A stretch of DNA of 64,000 nt, taken from NCBI GenBank assembly GCA_031310005.1, contig CM062380.1:930001-994000 (forward strand), written 5' to 3'. This DNA comes from Dactylellina haptotyla (Eukaryota; Ascomycota; Orbiliomycetes; Orbiliales; Orbiliaceae). The notes beneath the pieces were generated by a model. The model was given only the letters and a program-made list of their open reading frames with translations. It ran no database searches and had not been told where the DNA came from. The translations under genes and the position numbers were made by a program. Below, piece after piece: positions 10,501 through 22,918 of the stretch (the stretch's first letter is position 1; every line of letters starts with the position of its first letter).

Positions 10501-12283
10501 CCGAACAACTTTCGTCTCATTCCAGACTCACCATGTCGATCACGATGTAGAAATATCAGCCACGTTGCCACTTTATATTATTTCCCCAACTTTTTGCCGG
10601 CTGAATGGTTCCTGGAGTGACCCGGTCGCCGGTGTTCTGCCATGAGGAATGTGAAGACCTCGCGGCTTCTCAATCTTTCTGAAACGCTGCCCCTAGCACC
10701 ACCCCAAGAAGAACAACAAAGGATCATGCCACGGGTAGCACCCGGCCATGGCCAAGATCGACAAAAGTTGCCCACAGTTTCGATTTTTAGCTTTGTGTTC
10801 GATCGTGCTTCGTCTCCCTATGCTTGCGCTACTAGGAACCTGAAACTCGGGTCCCTTAAGCTGTCGCTGTCGCTTTGGGACCAAACATCAAAATCCGGAT
10901 CGGACGAAAAAGCCTAAGGGGTCGCAGTGGCGTATAGAAAACTACAGATTCGTAAAAGCTCAAATTATAGGATTGAAACTAGCCCATCAATCGCGTTTGA
11001 GGTATTAAATTTTTCTTTCGAGGATAGAAATTCATGATGATCCGGGTTTCTCCTCGTGAGAAATGCGCCCCGCGGGATATTAAACTCAGGGACCCGTTAA
11101 CCCAGCCGAAAAGAATACGAGCTTCGTACTCTCTTTGCTCAAGGAACGAGCCACATCATAAGGATAATCCGTTCCCCAACGGCACGATCGGAAATTCGAA
11201 ATCGGCTTACCAGGTATTTTGTTGCTTCGGGCGGTGACCAATTTAGCCTCTATGTATCCACCCGGATACCCCACAACTCAGACTTGAAAGACAAGATATA
11301 TCGATACAGTCATTAACGGCGTTGTAAATATTAATAGCTTGAAGCGGAGTCACATCGAACTTGGCTTCATTCTTAAAACGGACTAGAACTTAGTTTCTGT
11401 TTAAAGGAAGTAGGCTCGCTGGTGTCTCTCGGTTGAGTAGACATATTTGCGTACAGATACAGTAGATATATGCACCTCAGTTGGCGAGAGACCCCTTTGT
11501 GTTTGAGGTTTTGCTAAGTTTAGCGAGGTTGCCCATGAAAGGCTAACTAGTGGAGTATGACTTGCAGATAATAAGACGAGCAAAGTGGGTCCTGTTGTCT
11601 GATGATACTCCAACACAAACCCAACACTTTGGCGACGTTCTAATGTTGGTCACTGCTATTCATAACTTCGAACTACTTCCAACAATGGGAAAGGGTCAAG
11701 ATAGCTGACAGGCCCACGTGGGACTATCCTGAAATACGATTCTCTAACCATTTTTTTCAAACTCAGCTGCTAAAACGCTAGTTTTAAAGTTTCAATGCGG
11801 TTGAACTCTGATAAACACCCAACCCAACAAACAAACTCATCCAAAACCAAACCCGGCAGACATGTCGGCAGCTTATATTATAGTTGGTAAAATAAGGATA
11901 TACTTTGTTTTATGAAATTATATCCCCGCAAATGGGACGTATAATTCTATGAGTTTGTGGGGTGGCTTTCTTTGAACCGAATTCGTAAGGGAGAACCAAC
12001 TTCCATAAACTCAGCCATTTGAGTTTACAAATATATAGAGGGCAGCGAAAAGCAAGTGGATGAGAGTTCAGTCGGATAGAGCTATCCCTACCTCATAAGT
12101 TACTATTATTGACCCTAATATTTAATACGTTATATATAAATTTCATTGAGCGGTAGTAGATTTTGTTGTGTCATTTTTGAGAATTATATGTATCTACATC
12201 GGATATCTAATAATATATACACTATACACTGCCCTCTAAGACCTTAGATATTAAGGTTTTTAACTCGGAGACGATAGAGTAAT
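7510..12283. other. long intergenic region, no gene recognised
   Basis: About 4.8 kb upstream of the Ser/Pro-rich gene and downstream of MSH1. The frames present are short, overlap on both strands and show no family motif. A 13-bp tandem repeat lies at 8916-8949. The part nearest 7510 is probably promoter and leader; the part nearest 12283 is AT-rich and probably the MSH1 3' flank. An unrecognised noncoding RNA or a heavily decayed transposon cannot be excluded. Confidence 0.5.
8916..8949. repeat. 13-bp tandem repeat, 2.6 copies
   Basis: The unit GCAGATGCGAAAT occurs at 8916-8928 and 8929-8941, followed by a partial third copy. Related GCGAAATGC strings occur singly near 7733 and 7773. Confidence 0.7.
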
Positions 12284-15200
12284 TTAACGCCCACTAGCTT
12301 TCTTCATCTTTTCTTTCTCCAATATTTTCTCTGCCATCTTTATTGCGAGTCCTGGCAGCCCGGCCATTCTCGCAACTTTGACCGCGTGGCTCTTCCTATT
12401 CACACCTCTCCTCAACTTGTGCACATAGCTCCACCCGGCCTCCTCATTACCCTCCGTGATGTCCGTACAATACGCGCCTACTTTTTTGATCTTCCCCTCC
12501 TTTTTACCTGCGCCTTCTTCCTCCCATCCCTTAACCAAGTCCACCAAGCCATGGAAATGGGTTGCAAAAAGTACCCGACAGCTAGACACCTCCCATAGGT
12601 ATCTTAGCACCCCACCAGCAATCGCATATCCATCTTCGACTGTCGTACCTCTTCCCACCTCATCCATAATTACAAAACTCCTCTCCGTTGCATTTTTCAA
12701 AATTTGTGCTGTCTCCATCATCTCAACCATAAATGTTGACTGTGATCTGTAGAGATCGTCGGCTGAACCTACGCGGCTGAATATTTGATCTATGATGCCA
12801 ATCTCCGCATGGTCAGCTGGGACGTAAGAGCCGGTTTGTGCCAGTATAGAAATCAAGGCGTTCTGCCGAAGGAAGGTGGATTTCCCAGCCATATTCGGTC
12901 TAAGAAATGTTAGCGTACTACAATCCACACCATGGCTTCGTGATTTCACTTACCCAGTAATAATCCACATCCCCTCCGCATCGCCAACGAAGCAATCGTT
13001 GGCCACAAAGCTCCTGCCCTGATCATCCAAGCTCCTCTGAACTGTCGCGTGACGCCCTCCTATGATCTTATGCGCGGTCCCCATGTTCAAAATCGGCCGT
13101 ACCCATCCACTCTCTTTCGCCAACACCGCAAACCCTCCGGCGATATCAATTTCGTCCAATACCGCGGCATTCCTCCTTAGAGAATTGATGTTCAATATAA
13201 CCTGCTTCCGAATGTCGTGCAAAACTTTCTGCTCTTCCCCTCTAATCGCCAACCGCGCCATCTCGATCCTCGACCCGAGTTTGGTCCACTGCGGTAGATG
13301 ATAGGAGTGCGTCGACTTTGACGAACCCACGCTGATTGCATGGGATAAGATACCTTCGCTCATATCCGGCATAGTCCTGGCCTTGATATGTAGTATATGC
13401 CCTAACGAGGGCGTCCATTTCAAACTGATAAGATGCTCCGCAAGCTGTGACTCTTCCAATAGTTGGACCTCCATCACTAATTTCTCCTCCAGGAGATCTG
13501 CGAGATTGCCATGTAGTTTCTCCAAAGTCTTCGAAGCCGTTTTATGCATTATCCAAGGCTCCATCTTCTCCCGATCCACCTCTTTGAGAATCCTTTGACT
13601 TTTAGATTTTGTCACTTTCTTTGTTGTTTTCCGTGTCGTCTTCCTACCTCGTTTTTTCGGCTTCTCGTCTTCGTCTTCGATCTCTCTCCCATCCTCGTCG
13701 ACTTCCTCCACGCTCATTCCAGGTACTATCCTCCCTTCTTCGACCGCCTCTGCCAGTTCGGTAATTTCGGCAGCCTTTAAATCCTCAATCGTATGTTGCA
13801 ACATGAGTCCCTGCTCATCAATCGAGCCCATGATTTTCTCAGCCAGTTCCTTCTGCTCTGATAACCGACCTAGCAGATTCTGCACTACTTCCAAATGCTC
13901 GCTTTTCGTCGGTAGCTGTAGGTTCATTCGCTTCACGATGTCCTGCGTAGCGAATATTGTTCTTGCTAGGGCGACAAGGTCATCAGCGTCACCGCGGCCG
14001 AGGGACATCTTTTGCACCAGCCGCTGAGAATCGTGCGTAAGTTTAAGTTTATACTGGATGTCTCCCAACAGCCGCGGATTCTGTATAAAATGCTCGACGA
14101 GGTTCAGACGGTCGTTTATAACCCTCACGCTGGTCTCTGGTGATGCTGTAAACACACAAGTTCGTTAATACCTGCTTGTGACAAAAAATACCCAATGGGA
14201 AGGGATAACATACTTAGCCACATCCCCAACTTCCTCGTCCCCCCTCTCGTCACTGTCCTCCTCACAGTCTTAAACAGCGTTCCAACTCCTCCAGTAATCC
14301 CATCTCTCATGGTAGTCTTAACCTCCAACGCCCGCATGGTAACCGCATCAATCAGCATATTATTCTCCTTCGCCCGTCTTATCGGCGGCTGTAACTTCAT
14401 CGCTAGACCTTGCAGTTTATCCTTCACATAGCTCAACAGCGTACTCCCTGCCGCTATCTCCTCTTTTTCGAACCCCTGATACGACACCGCAGAGGTAGAC
14501 CCATGCTCGAGCAAAGTATTCCACGACGCCGTATCCTGCGGCAGGATCGAGGAGGTATGAAAAGTCATCAACCGCTTCTCCTGCTCCAACAGTGCGACTT
14601 CAGGTGTATCACGACAACTCTCATCCACCACAATCTCCTTCGGCCCGATCCTTGCCAGCTCAGCACTTAAAGATCCACGGGTGCTGATCTGCGTGAAGAA
14701 ATCACCAGTCGACAAATCCAACCACGCCAAACCAACGGGGGTTTGCACATCCATGGCTTCCTGCATCGATTCGGGTACTGTACCTCCTCCTCCTCCTTCT
14801 CGAGACCTAGAACTCGTCGGCCACACGCACAACAAGTAATTATTCTCATAAGGATCCATAAACTTCTCATCGATCAGTGTTCCCGGCGTGATTATCCTCG
14901 TCACCCGTCTATCCCACAATAACCCATGGCTCGGATGCTCTTTATCCTCCCGATTCGGATTCGGATACTCCTCCGAGATCGCAACATGCCGGGAAAGATC
15001 CTGCACGAGAATCTTCAGGAAGCGATCTAGTTGAAAAAACGGGAATCCTGCCTTCTAAAATCATCAGAATCACACTTTCCCAACTTTTATCCTTTTTTCA
15101 ATTTCTTTCATCTTTTCCCCTTATAAGACATAAAGACACAAGACACAAATATATGTGTATGCATAAGGGACAAATCCAAACGTACCATAGGCACATCCAT

Positions 15201-15653
15201 ATCCCTCCCTCTAGTCCTCTTCCTCCCAACCTTCAGCCCCAACAGCGGACCCACCTCCTCCGCCTGCTCGAAATACAGCTCATAAAACCCGCCGACACGC
15301 GTGAGCACCACGCAATCCGAGAACTTGTCGATATTAGACCGCACCTGCGCGATCACATGCGGATACTGGGGACCCTGCGGACGCGCGAGCTCCGGCAGCG
15401 GTTCTACGGATAACGCGCCCTGCGGTAACGATAATACTGACACCGTCGTTTTGCGTTTCGCATGGCGTGCAGCTGCGGTCGAGAAGGCGAGCAGTCGTTG
15501 TTTTTGTTGGAATTGAGGAGACGGCGGCGCTGCTAATAATGACAGCAGACAGGGCCGGCAAAAAGGGCGATTGGTCTGCGCGATGGAATGACAATGGCGG
15601 GAGGGAACAGTGAGCTTTAGCCGTTTCATGCTTGACATAGTTATTATGTACAA
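12284..15653 (-). CDS. MSH1: mitochondrial DNA mismatch-repair protein MSH1 (MutS homologue)
   Basis: Four exons: 15653-15186, 15051-14214, 14145-12954 and 12899-12284, about 1037 residues. In-frame ATGs at 15638 and 15629 are alternative starts. The Arg-rich, acid-poor N-terminus suits a mitochondrial targeting peptide. The mismatch-recognition motif FYELYF is at about residues 123-128, and AGFPFFQLDRFL opens exon 2. The lever region starts near TSPETSVRVI. The ATPase includes the P-loop GPNMAGKST (about residue 833, split by intron 3), the Q-loop-like SADDLYRSQSTF, Walker B FVIMDEVGRGT and the signature FATHFH. This is the full set for a MutS protein that recognises mismatches and maintains mitochondrial DNA. 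A basic insert near residues 585-620 contains KKRGRK, which is unusual here. The exon 2 acceptor is ambiguous by one codon (TAGAAG). Confidence 0.93.
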
Positions 15654-16531
15654 GAGATACCCGCTCCCTTTCCCCGCGTTTTGTCTGTCGTGGTTTTTGG
15701 CACGCGTGGTGGGTCTTTATGGCACAGGTTTTCGTGACTCTTTGAAGAATTTTGCGTTGGATGTTGCAAAACTTCTTTAAACAGAATACGTGAATTTACG
15801 GTAGAAAGATGTCTGAAGTGGAGGACGGCGACTTTCAAATTTACTTAGACTAATTACATCGCAGGAACATTAATACTTCAAATCACAGTTTATGAACGAT
15901 ATCAAAAGCGATAGAGTGTTCCAGGCGGTCAGAGTGGCCCGCCATATAGCTATAGATTTGCATTCTTTCTTCTCCCAAATCTCAATGGTCTCTTCGTGAC
16001 CAGTAATATTCTCAGCTTCATATAACAGAGAGAAAGTAAAAGGCAGATATAAGCACTGTATGACGGTTGAACATGTAAGATAAAGAGATTCTCTCCAAAA
16101 AGTAAAATATTCGATTCCATTTCATCTCCCCCGAATAATAACGCCCTGTGCGAATTGCTTTATACAATTGATGATAAAAGTAGAAGAAAATTTCTGCAGA
16201 ACAGTGATGATGAGAAGTGAGAAAGACACCGGCGTTAGGGAGCCGATACTAGTCTCGGAAATTTAAAGTGGAAGAAAAGGCACGTGCGCAGTGATATTTT
16301 ATACAACCCGTAAACAGACAATAACGCCGTCGAACAAGCAAAAAGCCTAACGAAAGGGAAGAAAGGTAGAATGTGTTACGGTTCGTATACGACCGAGAAT
16401 AAAGTCGAAGTAAGGTATGGATTCTATCATGTCGTCTAATGATGAAAGAATCGGAGGAGGAGAATGGCTGCTTTGAATCAGAGGCCGAGAGGGCGTGGGG
16501 AACCATTCGACTCAGGCTCGTAAGTAGCATA
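15654..16531. other. intergenic region between MEX67 and MSH1
   Basis: MEX67 3' flank and MSH1 promoter on the minus strand. No gene or notable repeat seen. Confidence 0.5.
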
Positions 16532-18679
16532 CTAAGCTGCAGCCGACTGAGTGAGTGCATCTGGCGGGAGTGTGCCGCTTGCGCGAACCTATTACAAACC
16601 ACATTAGTATTTCATCTCTACAATAGTCAGGAATAGCATTAAAAACATACCTCATTGAAGGCTTGCAAGGCCTTTGATAGATCCCACCCGGTCTGGTCCA
16701 AGCACATCTCCGCATACTTCTGCGTCAATCCAGTCTGGCCCATTAGCTGAGCGATCATCTGCTGCTTGGGATCGATCGGTCCGCCCTGTGGGAGTTGCGA
16801 AGGAGCGGCACCAGCTGCTTGTGGTGGTTGTTGGGCTTGAGTCAGCGCTTCAGGAGACCAGGCGTTGCTACCTCCGTAGGCTCTAACAGTGAGAATATCA
16901 CGCCTGACGAGGTATCCATCCGCACCGTTGGGGAGAACGAGAAATGTTCGCGAAAAGCTGCGCTTAGAAGCGACACCTTCTCTGGCGACATTCTCAGGCT
17001 CCTCATATTCTCCGTGCACCGTCATTTGCATGCCAATCATTTCGCCAAAGGGGACATTGCGGCTATCATAGGCCCATTTTGAGGGATCAGTAACATCGTG
17101 GAGGGTGCGAGGAAGGGTGTCCCAGATCTTGAGGATGCTGGGAGGACCCTTCGCGCAGCGGTCTTTGATGGCAGTCGGGTTACGAAGGCGGACCATGTTG
17201 CGAGATTTGGGAATGTAGGCGTCCCATTTTTGGATATTGTGTTTGCTGTCACCGGAAAGTCGTGGGGCGGAGACGTTGACTGAAATGGAGAAGAGAGAAG
17301 TTTCATTGTAAAACTTCTGCATACATCCCTTTCGATCAGAGTCGAACATCGGGAAGAATCTACATCTTGATTAGTTTTCTGATTATAATGTTATCGGTAT
17401 AAAACGTGTCGACTTACGTGGAGAGGAAGTTGTTGGTATGCTCTTGATCGTCAACCATGCCCGTTGGCTGGACACTAAGCGGCATGTGAGGGAAAGGTCC
17501 AGGGCCGGTACCCTTATTGTCCTTCAAAGCGGGTGGCGGCTCCGAATAGACGACGTTGTCAAGCATGACAAGGGACTTCCACCACTTTCGAACTTCTTCT
17601 CGATAGTTGGGTAGTTGAGTGATTGGGTTGCCGGTGAGGATGAGCTGTTCCAGCTTTCGAAACTTGAACCTCCAGGCCTCCAACTGCTTGAAGGTGGAAA
17701 TGTTATTGTTCTCCAAGCTCAAATTCTTAAGCTCGGGGAACGTGATTGACAGAGAAACAACCATATTGATATCTGGCAATGTGTTGTTCGAAAGATTGAC
17801 GCTGACGACTTGTTCACGCTTTTCGGCGCGGTTGGTGAACTGCTCATCGGCAACCTTCATGAGGGCGGGGAACATCTTTGCCCTGGTAGACTCTTGGCTG
17901 AAGAATCCACTACCTTGCAACTGCGGATGAGTAGCCAGGGCGGAGAGGTCGAGCATTTTGGCGTCAGCGACGTATCGTGAGATCAAGACGTTCTTGAGGA
18001 GGACAGCGATCTGCTGGGCGTCTTCCGAGCGATCCATGGTTGGCTTGATGGCTGCCTGTATGCTAGCAGGAAGTTCGTTGACAGGTTGGATTCTTAGATT
18101 TCCGCCGGCGAATGCAACGTTATCCCATTCGAGGACTGCGGGTACTTTGACGAGAGGAATTTGAAACATGATGTTATCACCAACAGCTCTCGGCTTTATA
18201 TGGCGATGGATGTTAGCTGAGCCCGGACCACGAGAATTTTTGCTTTCGCAGCTGTGAACGACGTTGCTTACCTTTCGTAACTTTTCCTTCAACTTTTTCT
18301 CCAGGAAGATGATCGTCTCGATGTCATTGACTTTAGGGAGATTCTTCCAGCCAGTCACCTTCATTTCAATAAAACCTCCAGCTGGCTGTCTGACACCCTT
18401 GACTGTACCGATTGGCATTCGAGCTGGGTTGCGCGCAACGGGACGAAGGCCTTTCGCCGGACCAGTCTCGGGTTTCTGACCCGCGTGGGTGGCGGAACGA
18501 GGTCTACTCGGTTTCGTCGCGCTGATCGGACGGGCCCTAGGACCGGTTGGCGCTTGGCCTCCCATGTCGAGGTCCCCTTCCCTGTCGATTCTGGCTGAGG
18601 CACGTCGCTTTTGGATTCCTCCAGATGCGCCCCCAGACCGACGGCCAAGGTTGGCGGGAAGCGAGCTTCTTCCGGTCAT
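16532..18679 (-). CDS. MEX67: nuclear mRNA export receptor Mex67 (TAP/NXF1)
   Basis: Four exons: 18679-18272, 18193-17418, 17359-16651 and 16588-16532, totalling 649 residues. The start is the ATG opening MTGRSSLPAN, since the upstream open frame is leader-like. The order is typical: a basic Arg/Gly/Pro-rich N-terminus, an RRM-like fold split by intron 1, leucine-rich repeats (VVSVNLSNNTL, LKNLSLENNNI, LEQLILTGNPI, about residues 265-345), an NTF2-like domain from FFPMFDSDRKG (about residue 395) that pairs with Mtr2, and a C-terminal TAP-C/UBA domain (TGWDLSKALQAFNE). The TAP-C domain is completed by the small last exon ending in LPPDALTQ. It carries mRNPs through the nuclear pore by binding FG repeats. 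Intron 1 is 78 nt with no stop in frame, so its retention would insert 26 residues. Confidence 0.94.
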
Positions 18680-21245
18680 CGTGAAATTTGAGAAGAAGGG
18701 GCCCAATGAAATGACGATGTGTGTGTATGTGGAGGGAGGGTTTCTTGATGATGATGTTGTTTGTTTGTAACAAAAACAAGAAGGGTACGACTTGTGCTTC
18801 AGTTTCTGTTTGCAACGTTGGTGGGCTGATTGAAAGTTATGATCAACTCCACAACAATGAAACAGAATTGAGTAAGTCCTGTTTAATGAACCTTCGGAAA
18901 GGTTCAAGAAATATGTGTCTTCTGTGATAAGAATGAGAAAGGGGTGGTTTCTTATGCTTCGAACAGATAAAACAGCAATGTAGAGAGACGCAATTCTTTC
19001 ACCCCGTGAAAAAGAAAGAATTCAGACGTCCGGACCGATCTTTTAGAATCGAGTTTGTTGCTTAGGGTTTCTTAAGATTCGTCAAGATCGGGGTTCTTTG
19101 GAGTGTGGGTTTCTTGTATGGTAAAAAGAACCGGGGGTTTTCCGTAAAAGAGTCTCGATGGGGTTCTTTATGGGGACTGAAAAATAGAAAGGGAGGCAAG
19201 TGACGAAGAAATAAGGAAAGGAGGACGGTCTGTAAATCTAATTACCAAACCGAAATCCTTCAAAGGCCCTTTTTTTTCTTGTCGTTCACTGTCGCTCTCC
19301 GTAAGAAGAAAATCCGTTAGCCCTAAAATCGTTACATAGTCCTGAGAAATACAGAAAGAGAGCGAAAAAAGTCCTTCCGAAGCATCCAGCAAATCCATTG
19401 AGAGAAAGGGAAAATTCCTATATCCATCTTTGTTTTTCATTGCCGAAACGACATCCATGCACACTCGAGCAGTTCCAAAAGATAATACTCCCGTTCCAGT
19501 AACATCATTATTGACAATATCACAGCCCCGGAAACATGAGAAAATTCTGATGATGATGCCGAGAGCCCGGGAGTTCCGTCGGAGTCCCGGACTCACGACA
19601 CGGGTAAGATTGATCCCATCAGACTCCCCATGCTGGCGTAGAATGGTGTATCGAGAAACTCAAATGATTCGGGAAGTGAGGATGCAGAGGGGTTAAATAG
19701 GCCATGACGTGAAGGTGTAGGTTTCATCGTTCTCGGGATCGTGAGTGTTGGTAGGACGATGGGTCTTCAAGTTGATCTTGCGACATGATTTTTCTTCCTC
19801 GTTGCTCGGGAAAGAGTTGTGGAAGAGAACTTTCTTCGTAGGTACCAAAAGACGTCCGGTGAAGTGAATCTGTATCCAAAAGGGGCGGTTATCGAGGGTT
19901 ATATCTCACCTAATTGAAGAAGACTCTATAATATGGGGATGTTGATTGCAAATTGCAATGTCTGAAGGGGGGTTTTTTTTTCTCTTGAGGGCAAGGATCT
20001 AGGAGAAGCGGTGGGTTTCTTGCGGGTGTTCTCCTAGTCCCAACGCGTGTTCCCGGCGAAAGAAGCGACCAGAAACGAATATGAAAGAAAGAACAGGCTT
20101 GAAAAGAAGAGGAGCCGGCGTGCTGATGTGAATCGGTCGTCGAGCGGAGTGACGGCGGGAGAGCGGTCGTTGGGTGTGAGGTTTTGAGAGTGGTGTGATG
20201 AGATGAAGAAGAGGAGACGATGCGGAGCGGAGAGTTGAGGCAGGATCTTGAATTGGCTTTCTGCGTCACTCCGCTGCCCGCGCCACAACGCATACAAACA
20301 ACAAACAGTCCACGCGCCACAACGGGATCCAATCCGATATTTGGCGTGGCTGTGCACTCAGCCATTTATTACACCGCAAAGGGAAGAATATTGGTCACGA
20401 TTACTAACTAACTAACTGACGGCAGCAATGGCTGGTATCTTTGTGTCAATTCATTTTGTATTCACTAAAAATCACAGTCTACATGTATGAATAGCATTAC
20501 GATGTATGTCGATGCGAATGACAAACAAGGAATCGTAGCATTTTGAGAAAACAACCATTTCTTCCTTCCCTACACAAATAAAGAGAGGACAAACAGGACT
20601 AGGACATTCACTAAACAAAGGAAATAAAGGGAAGTAGAAGTAAAACATCGACCTTATAAACTCCGGCGTGTGTGTTTGTGCGACGTTAGAGATTCTATCC
20701 AGGAATTGGGTTAGACAGGACTGACAATATTGAAACAAATGGACGATGTCGGGTTAAGAGAGGATGGATGAAGGTATCGATTATGTCGGTAGGAGAGAGA
20801 GGAAGGCGTCTCGGTGATAATCAAAAAAAAAGAATGGAGATACAGAAAACCAGAAACCACAACCCAGAAGCCCTTTTTCTCTTTTTCGTCTGCTTCAGCA
20901 TCGTATTTTTGTTTTCCCCGGAAATGCATTTGAGCACGCAAGGAAAGACGAACGGGGGGCAAAATGATAATCGGGAAAGAATATGAATACAAGGTAACCG
21001 GTGAATATTGAAAGAAAAAAGAAGGGGGGGTACAGTAGACTAGATCGCCAGTGTACATCCATCTATCCATCCTTCTTGGAAGCAAGAGTTCTATATGCAT
21101 AGAAGATGCCGACCGGCTAGAAACAGTTTATCTCTCGCTGATACCATCCGCAAACGCAAATTTGGTAGTAGACCAAGCACCCAAAGGCTAAAAGGTGGCC
21201 AAGATAAAAAGGGAACCAGACTAGAGGAAAGAAAGAGCATCACAT
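18680..21245. other. intergenic region between YDJ1 and MEX67
   Basis: About 2.5 kb: MEX67 promoter and leader near 18.7-19 kb and the YDJ1 3' flank near 21.2 kb. Short frames on both strands show no family motif. No repeat of note. Confidence 0.5.
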
Positions 21246-22918
21246 TTACTGCGATGCGCACTGCACTCGCTCGTGTCCTGGGTGTTCGTCATCGTCCTCA
21301 TCCATCGGTCCGTTGGCAGCTCTGGCTTGGGCTTGAGCATCCAGATCCTCTACGTTAACATCGTCAACCATAGCATCTGGCGGGATCTCGGGCTGGCTGC
21401 GGGGTGGTAGGATATCGTTGAGCTTCGCAATGACATCTTCAGCGGCAAAGTGCTTCTCTGGGAATTTGATCTCGAACTGGATGAACAAATCGCCGTAATC
21501 GTGGTGCCTGTACGATGGCATGCCTTGGCCGCGGACGAGTTTGAGCTCACCTATATGGGAATAGAGTCAGTAATCGGCTTCACAAATATGATTTCCTTTC
21601 TGTTGTGTAATTTCGGGAAGAATGCGCTTACCAGGGCTGATAACTTCGCCGGGCAAGATGGTAACTTGCAACCAACGCTCATCGAGGTGCTCGATAGCGA
21701 TCGTGCCACCGGCCAATGCCGTCAACAGATCGATCTCAGCCTTGTAGAACAAATTGTCGTCTTTCCTCTGGAATCGAGGATGTGGCTTCTGCTCAATGAC
21801 AAAGATAACATCGCCAGGAATGATATCCGGACCGGCGTCTCCCTCTCCTTGGAAAGTGATCCGCTGGCCGTCCTTCATACCCTTGTCGACAGGGACGTGG
21901 ATGACCTTTCGCTCAAAGACCGTCTTCTTGCCCTGGCAGACCTTGCACTTATCCTTCTCCTTGATGATTTCCTTCTCGCCGTTACAATCCGGGCAGACGG
22001 TCTGGAATCTCTGGATCATCGGACCCATCTGTCTCATCATGGTCTTCATACCCATGCCGTTGCAACCCTTACACTTGGTGACGCTGCTAGCATCCTTACC
22101 GCCGATGCCGTTGCATTTCGCGCAGATGACGGTCTTCTGGAGCGCCAACTTGGAGGTCTTGCCCTTGTAAAGATCTTCTAGGGATACCTTGTGGACGTGT
22201 ACGATATCACGACTTCGCTTGGGGCCCTGCTGTTGCATGCCACCGCCGCCGCCGCCAAACATACCACCCATGCCGCCCATGCCGCCCATGCCACCGAAGA
22301 ACTGCGAGAACAGGTCTTCGGCGCTCATGCCCATATCGGCACCGGCGCCGGAGAGACCCTCTTCACCATACTGGTCGTAAACTTGGCGTTTCTGGGGGTC
22401 GGATAGAATTTCATATGCATGCGAGAGCTCTATTCGGTTTCAAACAATAGGTTAACGTTGCTCGAACTTCGGGTTGATATCGCCACTAAGGGAAGCTTGG
22501 TGATGCTGTGGGAGGCTTACCCTTGAACTTGTCAGCGGCTTCCGGGCTGGGGTTCTTGTCCGGGTGATATTTTAAGGCATTGAGACTGGGGAAGAGAGAG
22601 AATCAAAGTTAGCGGGTGGCTCCTCGGGTGTATGTTGCTCTGCTGCTCTATCCCCTCTTTCTCTCTTTCGGTTGCCGCAGGGGGAGAAAAACGCTATCCC
22701 TACGAGCAATCGCCAGAAAATGGGAGAGTTGGTTGGTGAGAACGTACCGGTACGCTTTTTTCAATTGCGCATCTGTAGCATCGGCTGGGACCTGAGAAGA
22801 AAGGAAAAAAGAGCTCGGTTAGTAAGGTTGATTCTGTGCTTGCTCGCCGTGCCTCGGAGATAAGATCGGAAGCTCCACATACCCCCAGGGAGTCGTAGTA
22901 CTTGGTATCTTTGACCAT
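21246..22918 (-). CDS. YDJ1: class A J-domain co-chaperone (Ydj1/Mas5 type)
   Basis: Five exons: 22918-22883, 22791-22748, 22585-22521, 22429-21632 and 21550-21246, giving 415 residues. The J domain spans the first three introns and contains KYHPDKNP with the HPD tripeptide that stimulates Hsp70 ATPase. A Gly/Met/Phe-rich linker (GGMGGMGG) follows. Four CxxCxGxG-type zinc repeats come next: CAKCNGIG, CKGCNGMG, CPDCNGEK and CKVCQGKK. The substrate-binding C-terminal domains contain GDVIFVIEQKPHPRF. The last four residues are CASQ, a CaaX box expected to be farnesylated, anchoring the protein to ER and mitochondrial membranes as in yeast Ydj1. It delivers unfolded clients to cytosolic Hsp70. 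Clustering of introns at the 5' end is common for this family in fungi. Confidence 0.96.

Noticed and set aside
21450-22181. 243-codon plus-strand frame under YDJ1
   Set aside because: Shadow of the zinc-finger exon; the minus strand has all four CxxCxGxG repeats.
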